From Nereida sp024640765 (GTDB lineage: Bacteria > Pseudomonadota > Alphaproteobacteria > Rhodobacterales > Rhodobacteraceae), in contig JAHEEK010000003.1 of NCBI GenBank assembly GCA_024640765.1, forward strand, positions 62,001 through 126,000: DNA of 64,000 bases, written 5' to 3'. The translations under genes were made by a program, and so were the position numbers. Shown here piece by piece: positions 45,106-53,736 of the stretch. The stretch's first letter is position 1, and each line of letters starts with the position of its first letter. Below the pieces are notes generated by a model. The model did not search any database. It was not told the origin of the DNA and saw only the letters and a list, made by a program, of their open reading frames with translations.

Positions 45106-46671
45106 ATGAATGATCTTGATCCACGATTCCCGAGCGGTGATGCCGCACCTCATGCGATTGTCATTGGCGCAGGGCTTGGCGGGCTTGCCTCGGCGATGCG
45201 GCTTGGGGCGAAGGGGTACCGCGTGACGGTCCTTGATAAGCTGGATCGTGTGGGCGGCCGTGGCTCATCCATCACCAAGGGCGGGCACCGGTTTGATCTG
45301 GGGCCGACCATCGTGACGGTGCCGCAGGTTTACAAAGATTTGTGGACAGCGTGTGGCCGGAAGTTTGAAGATGATGTGGAGTTGGTCCCGCTTGATCCGT
45401 TCTATGAAGTGCGCTGGCCTGACGGCAGCCGCTTTCGGGCGATGCAAGATACAGCCGAAATGGAAGCGGAAGTTGCACGTCTTAGCCCTGGGGATGTGAA
45501 GGGCTACCGTCGTTTTCTTAAAGATGCTGAACGCCGCTATGTGGTTGGTTTTGAGGGCATGGTCGCAAAGCCGATGCACCGCATTTGGGAAACCATAAAG
45601 GTGTTGCCGCTGTTCGCAGCGCTTCGTGCAGACCGATCCATTCTGGGCCTTGCGAAGGCGCGGTTCAAGGATGCGCGACTGCGCATGGCTATGTCGTTCC
45701 ACCCGCTCTTTATCGGTGGTGATCCACGCAAAGTGACAAGCATGTACGCGTTGGTTGCATATTTGGAGAAACGCTTTGGCGTCCATTATGCGATTGGCGG
45801 GGTTCAGAAGTTGGCCGATGCGATGGCCAATGTGGTGAAAGAGCAGGGCGGCATTTTCCGAATGGGCAGCGTGGTCGATGAGATCATGGTTGAACAGGGG
45901 CGGTGTTGCGGTGTTCGGATGATGAGCGGTGAGATGATCCATGCTGATATTGTGGTCAGTAACGCAGACGCCGGTCATACCTATACGCATCTTTTGCGCG
46001 GTCATAAACGGGCGCGCTGGACGGACAAAAAGATGGAAAGCCGCCGATGGTCAATGGGTCTTTTCGTTTGGTATTTTGGGACCAAAGGCACCCGTGGCGA
46101 GTGGAAAGATGTCGGGCACCACACCATTGTGAATGGTCCGCGCTATGAGGCGCTTCTGAAAGATATCTTCGTTAAGGGTAAGCTTGCAGATGACTTTAGT
46201 TTGTACATTCACCGGCCTAGCTTGACCGACCCAACGGTAGCGCCCGATGGGGATGACACGTTTTACGTATTAAGTCCCGTGCCGCATCTGGGTCACAAAA
46301 ATGGGGTTGATTGGGAGCGTGACGTTGAAGCGTACCGCACCAAGGTGAGCGCCGTTCTTGAACAGCATATCCCTGGATTTGCTGATAAGATCACAGAGCA
46401 AGTTACGTTTACGCCTGAAGATTTTCGGGACAGATATCTGTCGCCAAATGGGTCGGGCTTTAGTCTTGAGCCGCGTATTTTGCAAAGTGCGTGGTTCCGT
46501 CCTCACAACGTTTCAGAAGAAGTGTTGGGATTGTTTCTGGCGGGTGCTGGTACGCACCCCGGCGCGGGTGTGCCGGGTGTTGTGAGCAGTGCAGAGGTGC
46601 TGGCCAAGATGGTGCCTGATGTTGCTCCAAGCGGGGTTGAACCTGTTCTTTCGGAAAGGGCCGTCCGATGA
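45106..46671 (+). CDS. crtI: Phytoene desaturase CrtI
   Basis: Desaturates phytoene, to neurosporene in the spheroidene branch. The FAD-binding N-terminus VIGAGLGGLASAMRLGAKGY lies about 18 residues in, and the C-terminal carotenoid-desaturase signature is LFLAGAGTHPGAGVPGVVSSAEV. Length from the ATG at 45106 is 521 residues; the longer frame to 44998 crosses the PpsR boxes and crtA start and is rejected. It overlaps crtB by 4 bp. Confidence 0.96.
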   Translation: MNDLDPRFPSGDAAPHAIVIGAGLGGLASAMRLGAKGYRVTVLDKLDRVGGRGSSITKGGHRFDLGPTIVTVPQVYKDLWTACGRKFEDDVELVPLDPFYEVRWPDGSRFRAMQDTAEMEAEVARLSPGDVKGYRRFLKDAERRYVVGFEGMVAKPMHRIWETIKVLPLFAALRADRSILGLAKARFKDARLRMAMSFHPLFIGGDPRKVTSMYALVAYLEKRFGVHYAIGGVQKLADAMANVVKEQGGIFRMGSVVDEIMVEQGRCCGVRMMSGEMIHADIVVSNADAGHTYTHLLRGHKRARWTDKKMESRRWSMGLFVWYFGTKGTRGEWKDVGHHTIVNGPRYEALLKDIFVKGKLADDFSLYIHRPSLTDPTVAPDGDDTFYVLSPVPHLGHKNGVDWERDVEAYRTKVSAVLEQHIPGFADKITEQVTFTPEDFRDRYLSPNGSGFSLEPRILQSAWFRPHNVSEEVLGLFLAGAGTHPGAGVPGVVSSAEVLAKMVPDVAPSGVEPVLSERAVR

Positions 46672-47693
46672 TCGCACCAGCAGATCTTGAGCATTGCAAA
46701 GAAGCGATCCGCCATGGGTCGCTTTCATTTCACGCGGCAAGTAAATTATTGCCCGCAAAAGTCCGCGACCCTGCGCTTGCGCTTTATGCATTTTGTCGAC
46801 TTGCTGATGACGCGGTTGATTTAAACGCCCACAAAGCAGCGGCTGTGTTGCGTTTACAAGAACGACTTGATCGCGCCTATGCAGGCCGCCCATTTGATGC
46901 GCCTGCGGACCGCGCATTTGCTGCAATCATCGAGCAATTCGAAATGCCGCGCGCCTTGCCTGAGGCGCTGTTGGAGGGCTTGGCGTGGGACGCGACTGAG
47001 CGGCGGTATGAAACGCTCGAGGAGCTTTATGGATACTCCGCCCGTGTTGCTTCTGCTGTTGGCGCGATGATGTGTGTTTTGATGGGCGTTCGGGATGAAA
47101 ATGCCTTGGCGCGCGCGTGTGATCTGGGCGTTGCGATGCAGCTGACCAATATTGCGCGTGACGTTGGTGAAGACGCCCGTGAGCGACGCATGTACTTACC
47201 AACCGAATGGCTGGACGCAGCTGGACTGAGTGCAGAAGATGTGTTCGCTATTCCGCGCCCTAGCAAGGCAATCCGCGCGATGGTGCGGCGCTTGGTGATG
47301 GATGCAAACCGGCTCTACATGCGGTCGGAAGCTGGGATTTCGGCGCTACCGCTTAAGGCGCGGACCGGTATTTTTGCGGCCCGTTTGATTTATGGTGGCA
47401 TCGGTCGCGAAGTGCAGAAGGCGGGCTATGACACGATTAGCACCCGTGCCCACACATCAAAGGGGCAAAAGCTGGGCTGGATCGCACAGGCTGCTTTGCG
47501 GACAGGGGTGAGCGTTATGATGCCACAATCTGCTGTTGTATATGCACGGCCCTTGCCTCAAGTGGCTTTCTTGGTTGATGCGGCTGCGCGCAAAACGCCT
47601 GCGCGACCGTTTTGGGGTGATGACGTTTTGGCGATACTGTCTGACTTAAAGGCGCGCGAACAAATGGACAAAACGAATATCGTCACTAGGTAA
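46668..47693 (+). CDS. crtB: Phytoene synthase CrtB
   Basis: Condenses two GGPP to phytoene. Aspartate-rich sites of the squalene/phytoene synthase family are seen in FCRLADDAVD (about residues 42-51) and QLTNIARDVGEDARERRMYLP; GYSARVASAVGAMM lies between. Length is 341 residues. The ATG overlaps the crtI stop (ATGA), so crtIB is coupled, and tspO follows after 30 bp on the same strand. Confidence 0.96.
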   Translation: MIAPADLEHCKEAIRHGSLSFHAASKLLPAKVRDPALALYAFCRLADDAVDLNAHKAAAVLRLQERLDRAYAGRPFDAPADRAFAAIIEQFEMPRALPEALLEGLAWDATERRYETLEELYGYSARVASAVGAMMCVLMGVRDENALARACDLGVAMQLTNIARDVGEDARERRMYLPTEWLDAAGLSAEDVFAIPRPSKAIRAMVRRLVMDANRLYMRSEAGISALPLKARTGIFAARLIYGGIGREVQKAGYDTISTRAHTSKGQKLGWIAQAALRTGVSVMMPQSAVVYARPLPQVAFLVDAAARKTPARPFWGDDVLAILSDLKAREQMDKTNIVTR

Positions 47694-47723
47694 CAGGGTA
47701 CTCACGCGAAAGGTGAAGCCCAC

Positions 47724-48191
47724 ATGGATTGGTCAATTTTCATCGTCTTTATGGCGGCAAGCTGCACGGCTGCGGCAACAGGGTCTTTGTTCCCGCCGGA
47801 TGGCTGGTACCGCGCGCTTAACAAGCCAAGCTGGACGCCAAAAGACTGGATGTTTCCCGTTGCTTGGGTAACGCTTTACATCCTCAGCTCGGTCGCCGCG
47901 ACGTTGGTGGCTGGTCGCGAAGGCGTTGGCTTGGCTTTAGCGTTTTGGGCGTTTCAAATTGCAGCGAACACGCTTTGGAGCCCTGTGTTCTTTGGGCTAA
48001 AGCGCATTCGTGCGGCAATGATTTCGCTCGTGGTGCTGTGGATTGCGGTTTTTGGGACGTTGGTAAGCTTCTGGCTGGTGCTGCCTGTCGCGGGGTGGAT
48101 GATGGTTCCGTATCTTGCGTGGGTCAGCGTCGCAGGTGCGCTTAACTGGTCGATCTTGCGGCGCAACCCCGACGCGGTTGCTACGGTTTAA
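47724..48191 (+). CDS. tspO: Tryptophan-rich sensory protein TspO (CrtK)
   Basis: An outer- or inner-membrane tetrapyrrole/sterol-binding protein related to the mitochondrial benzodiazepine receptor; in Rhodobacter it dampens photosynthesis gene expression in oxygen. The 155-residue protein has five hydrophobic segments and the family's tryptophan-rich stretch PDGWYRALNKPSWTPKDWMF and FQIAANTLWSPVFFG. AAGGTG precedes the ATG. It is the end of the crtIB-tspO operon and convergent with crtC. Confidence 0.94.
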   Translation: MDWSIFIVFMAASCTAAATGSLFPPDGWYRALNKPSWTPKDWMFPVAWVTLYILSSVAATLVAGREGVGLALAFWAFQIAANTLWSPVFFGLKRIRAAMISLVVLWIAVFGTLVSFWLVLPVAGWMMVPYLAWVSVAGALNWSILRRNPDAVATV

Positions 48192-48202
48192 CGCAGCTCG
48201 GT

Positions 48203-49156
48203 TTATTCTGCTGGTGGGGTGTCGAAGCGCCATTTTGCGCGCCGTGGCACGCGACAGGCCAGCATCGGTTTGACAATTTTTGAGCGGAAGCGGTTCAGGT
48301 CAAGTGCCTCGTGAACGCCTACAACTTCCTCACCCGCAAATTGCGTCTTTACCGCAGAGCGTGAGTAGAACGGTGCATCCAGCATACCTTTGACTTGAAC
48401 TGGTTTGTATCCCGCATCAGCGCGGGTTTCGCGGCGGACCTGCCAAAGCGAACGCTTCATTGCAACTTTGGGGGGCGAGTTCAAAAGCTGCACTTCACCA
48501 TCGTTTTGAAACAGTAGGCCTACGTCTAATGTGCTGCCGTCGCGGCGGTCTGCGTCGTAAAAACACACAGACCCTTTGGAATGCGGATAGCGGCCCCATG
48601 TCCAATAACTGAAGTCGTCCTCAAGCGCTGCGGTTCCGAAGTTTGCATCAAAGTAACCGTGCCCATCCCATTGCCAACCGTCTGCTTCAAGCTGCACATC
48701 AATATCCGCAGATGGTGCAAACGGGCGCCAAACATGGGTCCCCGACGGAGTAAGCGGTACCTCAAGGCTTGTTATAAATTTTGGCGTGAGGGTGACTTTG
48801 CCGCGCACAGGGCCAACCATCGGCGGTGCGCCCACTTCATTGATGTCGATCACCAGTTTGTCGCCCGTCCATGTCATTTTGGAGGGGCCAACTTCAAAAA
48901 CATTTTGGCTTGTACGCAGGGCGCTTTCGCCCCGATCGGTCATGGTGAAACGTCCGCCCCGCCCGTAAGTGGCCACGTTGATACAGCAGTGGTTGCGCGG
49001 GGACTTGCGACCTGACCAGCGATACCAAGGTGAAAAGACAGAGCCTATAAAGCCGATGATGCTGATGGCGCGGGTACCGCAGTGGCTGATCCCGTCGATG
49101 TACCACCACGCATAGCCGTTGGGCGGGACGTCAATGTCGAAGCAAGGTCCGTCAAT
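48203..49156 (-). CDS. crtC: Hydroxyneurosporene synthase / carotenoid 1,2-hydratase CrtC, non-canonical start
   Basis: Adds water to the end of neurosporene-type carotenes. The conserved N-terminus GPCFDIDVPPNGYAWWY and the blocks IIGFIGSVFSPWYRWSGRK, NHCCINVATYG, GHGYFDANFGTAALEDDF and FYSRSAVKTQFAGEEVVGVHEALDL are complete. No ATG, GTG or TTG lies at the expected start: the codon before DGPCFD is ATT (49154-49156), with GAGG four bases upstream, giving 317 residues. The next usual start (GTG at about 48979) would remove about 60 conserved residues, and the ATG at 49435 lies 390 bp inside crtD. The crtD frame continues about 110 bp into this gene. Confidence 0.85.
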   Translation of the reverse strand: MDGPCFDIDVPPNGYAWWYIDGISHCGTRAISIIGFIGSVFSPWYRWSGRKSPRNHCCINVATYGRGGRFTMTDRGESALRTSQNVFEVGPSKMTWTGDKLVIDINEVGAPPMVGPVRGKVTLTPKFITSLEVPLTPSGTHVWRPFAPSADIDVQLEADGWQWDGHGYFDANFGTAALEDDFSYWTWGRYPHSKGSVCFYDADRRDGSTLDVGLLFQNDGEVQLLNSPPKVAMKRSLWQVRRETRADAGYKPVQVKGMLDAPFYSRSAVKTQFAGEEVVGVHEALDLNRFRSKIVKPMLACRVPRRAKWRFDTPPAE

Positions 49157-50619
49157 ATCGCCTCGGCCGCGTGCTGTGCGGACAGGGTTGCCATCGGGAT
49201 GCCCGCCCCCGGATGCGTTCCCCCACCCACCAGATACAGGCCGTTCAATGGGCTGCGTGCCGTCGGCCGAGCGAGCGATGCCATCAGCCCATGTGGGCTC
49301 TGCCCGTAAAGGGAACCGTGGCTTGCGGGGAATAGCCGGTTGAATGTTGCCGGTGGCGTCAGGCTCTGGGGTGTCGGTTTTGGGGTGAAGGTGAGCCCGA
49401 AGCGGGCCAATGTGTTGAAAACCAGTGTCTGACATTGCGTAATTTCCCGTTGGCTCGCTGTGGTGTCTGTTGAGGGTGGGGCGTTCATGATGATTTCAAA
49501 GCGCTCCATCCCAGCGGGCTGCGCGCCGCCGGCTCGATCTTGGGCGCAGATGTAAAGGGTGGGGTCTTGGGGCAGCTGGCCTGACCGGATGGGCCCAAAC
49601 TCTTTTTTTGGGTCGTCTCCAAAAAAGACGGTATGATGGCTGAGGTCAGGTCCGGTTGGTTGGGCCGCGAATGTGTGGACATGTGCGGATAGGCTGCGTG
49701 TTTGGACGTGCTCATTGGGGACGGCTGCGCGGCTGGATTTGCCCAGCAACCCGTCTTGCAGCGCTTTTGGGTCCCCGTTGAACAAAACGCGGGCAGTTTC
49801 GTGGCGTGTGCCGTCGTCTGTGGTTAGTCCGCAGATGCTGCCGTTTTGGACGTTTATCTGTTTGATATGTGTATCGAGTTTGAACGTAGCTCCGCGCGCT
49901 TGTGCAAGGGCGCGGAGTGTCTGCGCCAGTTGGTGCATTCCGCCTTTTACAGCATAGACGCCCAAAGCCTCGGAGTGTGAGATAAGCGACAACAGAGCAG
50001 GGGAGGCAAAAGGATCACCACCGACATAAGTGGCGTAGCGCCCGTAAAGCTGGGCGAGCCGTTTGTCTTTGAAATTGTGCCGCAGCGATTGCATGAGAGT
50101 AAACCACGGTGCCATCTTGGGCACGAGCGATGGACGCGACATCACTTTACGTGTCAGTTCCGTTTGCGATGGAAACGCGGCCTGCATCATAGGTGCGTCA
50201 AACGCTTCATAAAGAACGCGGGCGCGTTCAGCGAAAGCGCGATAGTCTTTTTCAGCGCGTGCGCCGCCCCACGTGCGAATGTTCGCAGCGGTCTCATCGG
50301 GGTTTGCCATTAGGTCAAGCATGCTGCCATCGGACCAGTAGTGGCGCGTAAGAATTTTTGCAGGCGTCAGGGTTAGGTAATCCCCCAAGCTTTCCCCGAC
50401 ATCATCGAAGAGTTTTTCAAACACCTGACGCATCGTGAACACGGTTGGTCCGGCATCAATCGGCCCTGCTGCTGATGCGACGGTGCGCATTTTGCCGCCA
50501 ACATCACTTGCGCTGTCAAAGACCGTGACATCCAGCCCCGCATCAGAAAGGCGCAAAGCCGCAGCTAATCCGCCGATCCCTGCGCCAATGATGGCGATGC
50601 TGTTGTTTGTTCGGTGCAT
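49045..50619 (-). CDS. crtD: Methoxyneurosporene (hydroxyneurosporene) dehydrogenase CrtD
   Basis: Introduces the C-3,4 double bond of spheroidene-type carotenoids. The FAD motif IAIIGAGIGGLAAALRLSDAG starts at about residue 8, and the desaturase signature LYLVGGGTHPGAGIPMATLSAQHAAEAIL lies near the end. Length is 524 residues, about 30 more than I recall for Rhodobacter CrtD; the extra tail is low-complexity (serine, threonine, alanine) and is read in a different frame through the crtC 5' end, as if an original stop were lost. Divergent from crtE. Confidence 0.93.
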   Translation of the reverse strand: MHRTNNSIAIIGAGIGGLAAALRLSDAGLDVTVFDSASDVGGKMRTVASAAGPIDAGPTVFTMRQVFEKLFDDVGESLGDYLTLTPAKILTRHYWSDGSMLDLMANPDETAANIRTWGGARAEKDYRAFAERARVLYEAFDAPMMQAAFPSQTELTRKVMSRPSLVPKMAPWFTLMQSLRHNFKDKRLAQLYGRYATYVGGDPFASPALLSLISHSEALGVYAVKGGMHQLAQTLRALAQARGATFKLDTHIKQINVQNGSICGLTTDDGTRHETARVLFNGDPKALQDGLLGKSSRAAVPNEHVQTRSLSAHVHTFAAQPTGPDLSHHTVFFGDDPKKEFGPIRSGQLPQDPTLYICAQDRAGGAQPAGMERFEIIMNAPPSTDTTASQREITQCQTLVFNTLARFGLTFTPKPTPQSLTPPATFNRLFPASHGSLYGQSPHGLMASLARPTARSPLNGLYLVGGGTHPGAGIPMATLSAQHAAEAILTDLASTLTSRPTAMRGGTSTGSATAVPAPSASSAL

Positions 50620-50646
50620 GGTTTCGTTGACTCGCGCTCACTAATG

Positions 50647-50664
50647 TGTCCACTATAGTTTACA
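50647..50664. promoter_or_regulatory. PpsR/CrtJ-type box between crtD and crtE
   Basis: TGTCCACTATAGTTTACA fits TGT-N12-ACA. Its right half, CTATAGTTTACA, is repeated exactly at 50678-50689, where the left TGT is missing, so only one full box is present. Confidence 0.65.
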
Positions 50665-50677
50665 CATTTCAAGATGG

Positions 50678-50689
50678 CTATAGTTTACA
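50678..50689 (+). repeat. Second copy of CTATAGTTTACA in the crtD/crtE promoter
   Basis: A 12-bp direct repeat of bases 50653-50664, offset by 25 bp. It contains TATAGT and TTTACA elements that could be promoter hexamers in either direction, or a half-box for PpsR. Confidence 0.5.
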
Positions 50690-50713
50690 TATTGCCATCT
50701 AAAGGAGCGGACC

Positions 50714-51580
50714 ATGCCATTATCGAGCCGAATAGAGAGCGCGATTAACGCAGCCATTCAGATAGGTGAGGCGCGGCCTGCGCCGCCTAAACTGGCCTCG
50801 GCGCTTCGATACGGTGTTACGCCGGGGGGCGCGCGGATACGCCCGACGATTCTCACGTCTGTTGCTTTGGCATGTGGCGATGATCGCCCCGGCATGACGG
50901 ACGCTGCTGCGGCGGCACTTGAGTTGGTTCACTGCGCGTCACTGGTGCATGATGATCTTCCGTGTTTTGACAATGCAGATACGCGCCGTGGCAAAAAGAC
51001 TGTCCACTTGGCCTATTCTGAGCCGCTTGCAGTGCTCACTGGCGATAGTCTGATTGTGCTGGCGTTTGATGTTTTGGCACGCGCTGGCGTTGAAGATCCG
51101 GCGCGGGCGCTTGAGTTGGTGAAGATTTTGTCGACCCGAACTGGCAGCCCTTATGGCATTTGCGCAGGGCAGGGGTGGGAAAGCGAAACAGATGTGAACT
51201 TATCTGCTTACCATCAAGCCAAGACTGGCGCGTTATTCATCGCGGCAACCCAGATGGGCGCTGTTGCGGCTGGCCAAGAGGCCGAGCCATGGTTTGAATT
51301 GGGCGCACGGATTGGTGAGGCGTTTCAAGTCGCTGATGATTTGCGCGACGCGCTTTATGATGCAGAAACACTTGGTAAGCCCGCTGGCCAAGATGAATTG
51401 AACGCACGGCCCAATGCGGTCACAGAGCTTGGGGTGCAAGGTGCTGTGACGCGCCTCAAGGATATTTTGGGTGGCGCAATTGCGTCTATTCCGTCGTGCC
51501 CGGGCGAAGCGTCACTCGCCAAGATGGTGCAGATGACAGCGCAGAAACTTACGCCCGTTGCGCCGGTTCCTGGCGAATAA
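50714..51580 (+). CDS. crtE: Geranylgeranyl diphosphate synthase CrtE
   Basis: Elongates prenyl diphosphates to GGPP for carotenoids and the bacteriochlorophyll tail. The first aspartate-rich motif is LVHDDLPCFDNADTRRG (about residues 77-93) and the second is in FQVADDLRDALYD. Length is 288 residues. AAAGGAG precedes the ATG by 6 bases. crtF begins on the base after its stop, forming a crtEF operon that may read on into bchCXYZ-puf. Confidence 0.95.
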   Translation: MPLSSRIESAINAAIQIGEARPAPPKLASALRYGVTPGGARIRPTILTSVALACGDDRPGMTDAAAAALELVHCASLVHDDLPCFDNADTRRGKKTVHLAYSEPLAVLTGDSLIVLAFDVLARAGVEDPARALELVKILSTRTGSPYGICAGQGWESETDVNLSAYHQAKTGALFIAATQMGAVAAGQEAEPWFELGARIGEAFQVADDLRDALYDAETLGKPAGQDELNARPNAVTELGVQGAVTRLKDILGGAIASIPSCPGEASLAKMVQMTAQKLTPVAPVPGE

Positions 51581-52666
51581 ATGACGGAAGCTGTATTGAA
51601 GACACGTTGGACCACCCGCCTTATAGCGAGCCGTGGTTTTCAAAAGTGGGCTGCGCGTTTTCCTTTTACGCGGGCTGTTGCACGCCGTGAGGGTGAGGCG
51701 CTTTTCGATCTGGTATCAGGGTTTGTCTACAGTCAGGTTCTGTATGCCTTAGTAACCCTCGATATTCCTCAAACCCTAAAGGCAGCGCCCCGATCATCGC
51801 GCGCGTTGGGGGCAATGCACGGCATTGAAGAACGCAAAATGGAGGCGCTGTTACAGGCGGCACAGGCTCTAAAGTTAGTTCAAAAGCGCAAGGGCGCATA
51901 TGAGCTGGCTCGTCGTGGTGCGGCTCTTATTGGGGTGCCAGGCCTTGAGGCGATGATCCGCCATCATGATGTGTTTTACCGAGACCTGACAGACCCCGTT
52001 GCTTTGCTTCATGGTGAAACAGAGACGGAATTGGCAAATTTCTGGCCTTACGTATTTGGCGGTGAAATGCCAGCAGAGCAGGCCAAAACGTATTCCGACC
52101 TCATGGCTGATAGTCAGGGTTTGGTTGCCGAAGATACTCTGCGCATGATTAATCTTGGCGGGATCACGCGCTTGATGGATGTGGGTGGTGGATCAGGGGC
52201 CTTTTTGTCTGCTGTGCAAAAGGCTGCCCCTAAGCTGTCTTTGTGCCTATTTGATTTGCCCGATGTGGCCCCTCAGGCGCGTGCGCGTTTGGGGGAAGGT
52301 GTTGAGCTGACATCGGGTAGTTTCAAGACCGACTCGCTGCCTGAAGGTGCCGATGCAATTTCTCTGATCCGAGTTCTTTATGATCACAGTGATGAGACAG
52401 TGCGTGATTTGTTGGCCAAAGTTTACATTGCATTGCCAGCTGGTGGGCGCCTTATCATCTCAGAGCCTATGACAGGTGGTGTGGTCCCGCACGGGCCAGG
52501 AAATGCATATTTTGCGTTTTACTGCATGGCCATGCAGACGGGCCGCGCGCGATCTGCTGAGGAAATCGCTCAACTTTGCACTGATGCTGGCTTTGAGGGT
52601 GTTCGTATCCCGCGCGCGCCGCGGCCTTTTGTGACCAGCGTTGTCGAGTCTGTCAGACCTCGTTGA
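51581..52666 (+). CDS. crtF: Hydroxyneurosporene O-methyltransferase CrtF
   Basis: Methylates the 1-hydroxyl of carotenoids with S-adenosylmethionine. It has an N-terminal dimerisation/winged-helix part (FSGFVYSQVLYAL-type helices, HGIEERKMEALLQAAQAL) and a Rossmann methyltransferase domain with LMDVGGGSGAFLSAVQ (about residues 194-209) and RVLYDHSDETV. Length is 361 residues. The start directly abuts the crtE stop. The gap to bchC carries its own promoter and PpsR boxes. Confidence 0.94.
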   Translation: MTEAVLKTRWTTRLIASRGFQKWAARFPFTRAVARREGEALFDLVSGFVYSQVLYALVTLDIPQTLKAAPRSSRALGAMHGIEERKMEALLQAAQALKLVQKRKGAYELARRGAALIGVPGLEAMIRHHDVFYRDLTDPVALLHGETETELANFWPYVFGGEMPAEQAKTYSDLMADSQGLVAEDTLRMINLGGITRLMDVGGGSGAFLSAVQKAAPKLSLCLFDLPDVAPQARARLGEGVELTSGSFKTDSLPEGADAISLIRVLYDHSDETVRDLLAKVYIALPAGGRLIISEPMTGGVVPHGPGNAYFAFYCMAMQTGRARSAEEIAQLCTDAGFEGVRIPRAPRPFVTSVVESVRPR

Positions 52667-52685
52667 CAAGAGAATTTCAAAAAAC

Positions 52686-52703
52686 TGTCTAATTTAATTG
52701 ACA
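52686..52703. promoter_or_regulatory. PpsR/CrtJ-type box 1 upstream of bchC
   Basis: TGTCTAATTTAATTGACA fits TGT-N12-ACA and overlaps the -35 hexamer TTGACA (52698-52703) of the bchC promoter. Confidence 0.82.
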
Positions 52704-52725
52704 CATTGGTGTGTCAGTTTAGAAT
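52698..52725 (+). promoter_or_regulatory. Sigma70-type promoter of bchC
   Basis: TTGACA (52698-52703), 16-base spacer, TAGAAT (52720-52725). Both hexamers are covered by PpsR-type boxes, matching the known repression of the R. capsulatus/R. sphaeroides bchC promoter. It lies about 70 bp before the bchC start and could drive bchCXYZ-puf. Confidence 0.7.
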
Positions 52726-52729
52726 GACA
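52712..52729. promoter_or_regulatory. PpsR/CrtJ-type box 2 upstream of bchC
   Basis: TGTCAGTTTAGAATGACA matches TGTCA-N8-TGACA and overlaps the -10 hexamer. Centre-to-centre distance to box 1 is 26 bp, nearly the same as in the crtA/crtI gap. Confidence 0.85.
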
Positions 52730-52794
52730 TACTAAGCGTAACGCTGTGCTGAGTCTTTCTTCACACATGCAAATACGTAGATGAGGGAGTAAAC

Positions 52795-53736
52795 GTGGAA
52801 GCATCCGCAGTCATATTGAAAGGTCCAAAGGACCTTGGGCTTGCCAAAGTCGCGCTTAAAGCGCCGGCAGCGAGTGACGTTATGGTGCAGGTTGCTCACT
52901 CGGGCATTTCCACGGGTACCGAGAAGCTGTTCTGGTCCGGTGCGATGCCCCCATTCCCCGGTATGGGATACCCGCTTGTTCCCGGATATGAGGCCGCCGG
53001 CGAAGTTGTCGAAGCAGGCTCTAACTCAGGCTATAGTGTTGGTGAGCACGTCTTTGTTCCTGGTGCCAACTGTTATGAAGATGCATTTGGTCTGTTTGGC
53101 GGCTCTGCTAAAATTCTTGTTAGTGATGCCTCACGGGTGACACGTATTGATCGCGGCTTTGGTGCGCAGGGTGCTTTGCTGGCATTGGCGGCAACAGCGC
53201 GTCACGCGATGGCAGGTGTTGATAAAGCATTGCCCGATTTGATTGTTGGTCATGGCACTTTGGGCCGACTTCTTGCGCGCCTTACAGTAGCCGCGGGTGG
53301 TCCAGCGCCAACTGTTTGGGAAATTGATCCCGACCGTATGGCGGGTGCCCAAGGCTATCAGGTTGTGCATCCAGATGCTGATACCCGCAAAGATTACCGC
53401 GCCATTTATGACGCGTCAGGTCGCGCTGATCTGATCAATGATTTGATCGGTCGTATTTCCCGCGGCGGTGAGATTGTGCTGGCTGGGTTTTACCAAGACC
53501 CGCTCTCTTTCGCATTTCCACCCGCTTTCATGAAGGAAGCGCGTTTGCGGATCGCAGCAGAGTGGGACGCAGATGACCTAATGGCCACGCGTGCACTTGT
53601 TGAAAGTGGCGCGCTGTCTTTGGACGGACTGATTACCCACGAGCGCACAGCCGCTGAGGCGACTGATGCGTATGAACAAGCTTTCACGGATCCTTCTTGT
53701 TTGAAAATGATCCTCAACTGGAGTGCAGTAGCATGA
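52795..53736 (+). CDS. bchC: Bacteriochlorophyllide a 3-hydroxyethyl dehydrogenase BchC
   Basis: Oxidises the 3-hydroxyethyl group to acetyl in the last steps of bacteriochlorophyllide a. It is a zinc-less medium-chain dehydrogenase-like protein: HSGISTGTEKLFWSGAMPPFPGMGYPLVPGYEAAGEV near the N-terminus, VGHGTLGRLLARL as cofactor-binding turn, RGGEIVLAGFY later. Length is 313 residues from a GTG start preceded by GAGGGAG. It overlaps bchX by 4 bp (ATGA), so the chlorin reduction genes are coupled to it. Confidence 0.93.
   Translation: MEASAVILKGPKDLGLAKVALKAPAASDVMVQVAHSGISTGTEKLFWSGAMPPFPGMGYPLVPGYEAAGEVVEAGSNSGYSVGEHVFVPGANCYEDAFGLFGGSAKILVSDASRVTRIDRGFGAQGALLALAATARHAMAGVDKALPDLIVGHGTLGRLLARLTVAAGGPAPTVWEIDPDRMAGAQGYQVVHPDADTRKDYRAIYDASGRADLINDLIGRISRGGEIVLAGFYQDPLSFAFPPAFMKEARLRIAAEWDADDLMATRALVESGALSLDGLITHERTAAEATDAYEQAFTDPSCLKMILNWSAVA

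Noticed and set aside
45265..46005. Long open frame on the minus strand (246 codons) opposite crtI
   Set aside because: It lies wholly within crtI, has no family motif and no ribosome-binding site; it is an antisense shadow of a well-identified gene.
48993..49005. Partial match to the GC palindrome (GCGCGGGGACTT) in crtC
   Set aside because: Only the right half is present and the left half does not mirror it, so it is not counted as a copy. Similar half-matches occur near 39430 and 42356.
49157..49435. crtC start at the ATG at 49435
   Set aside because: It would overlap crtD by 390 bp and add about 90 residues unlike CrtC; the conserved N-terminus begins at 49156.
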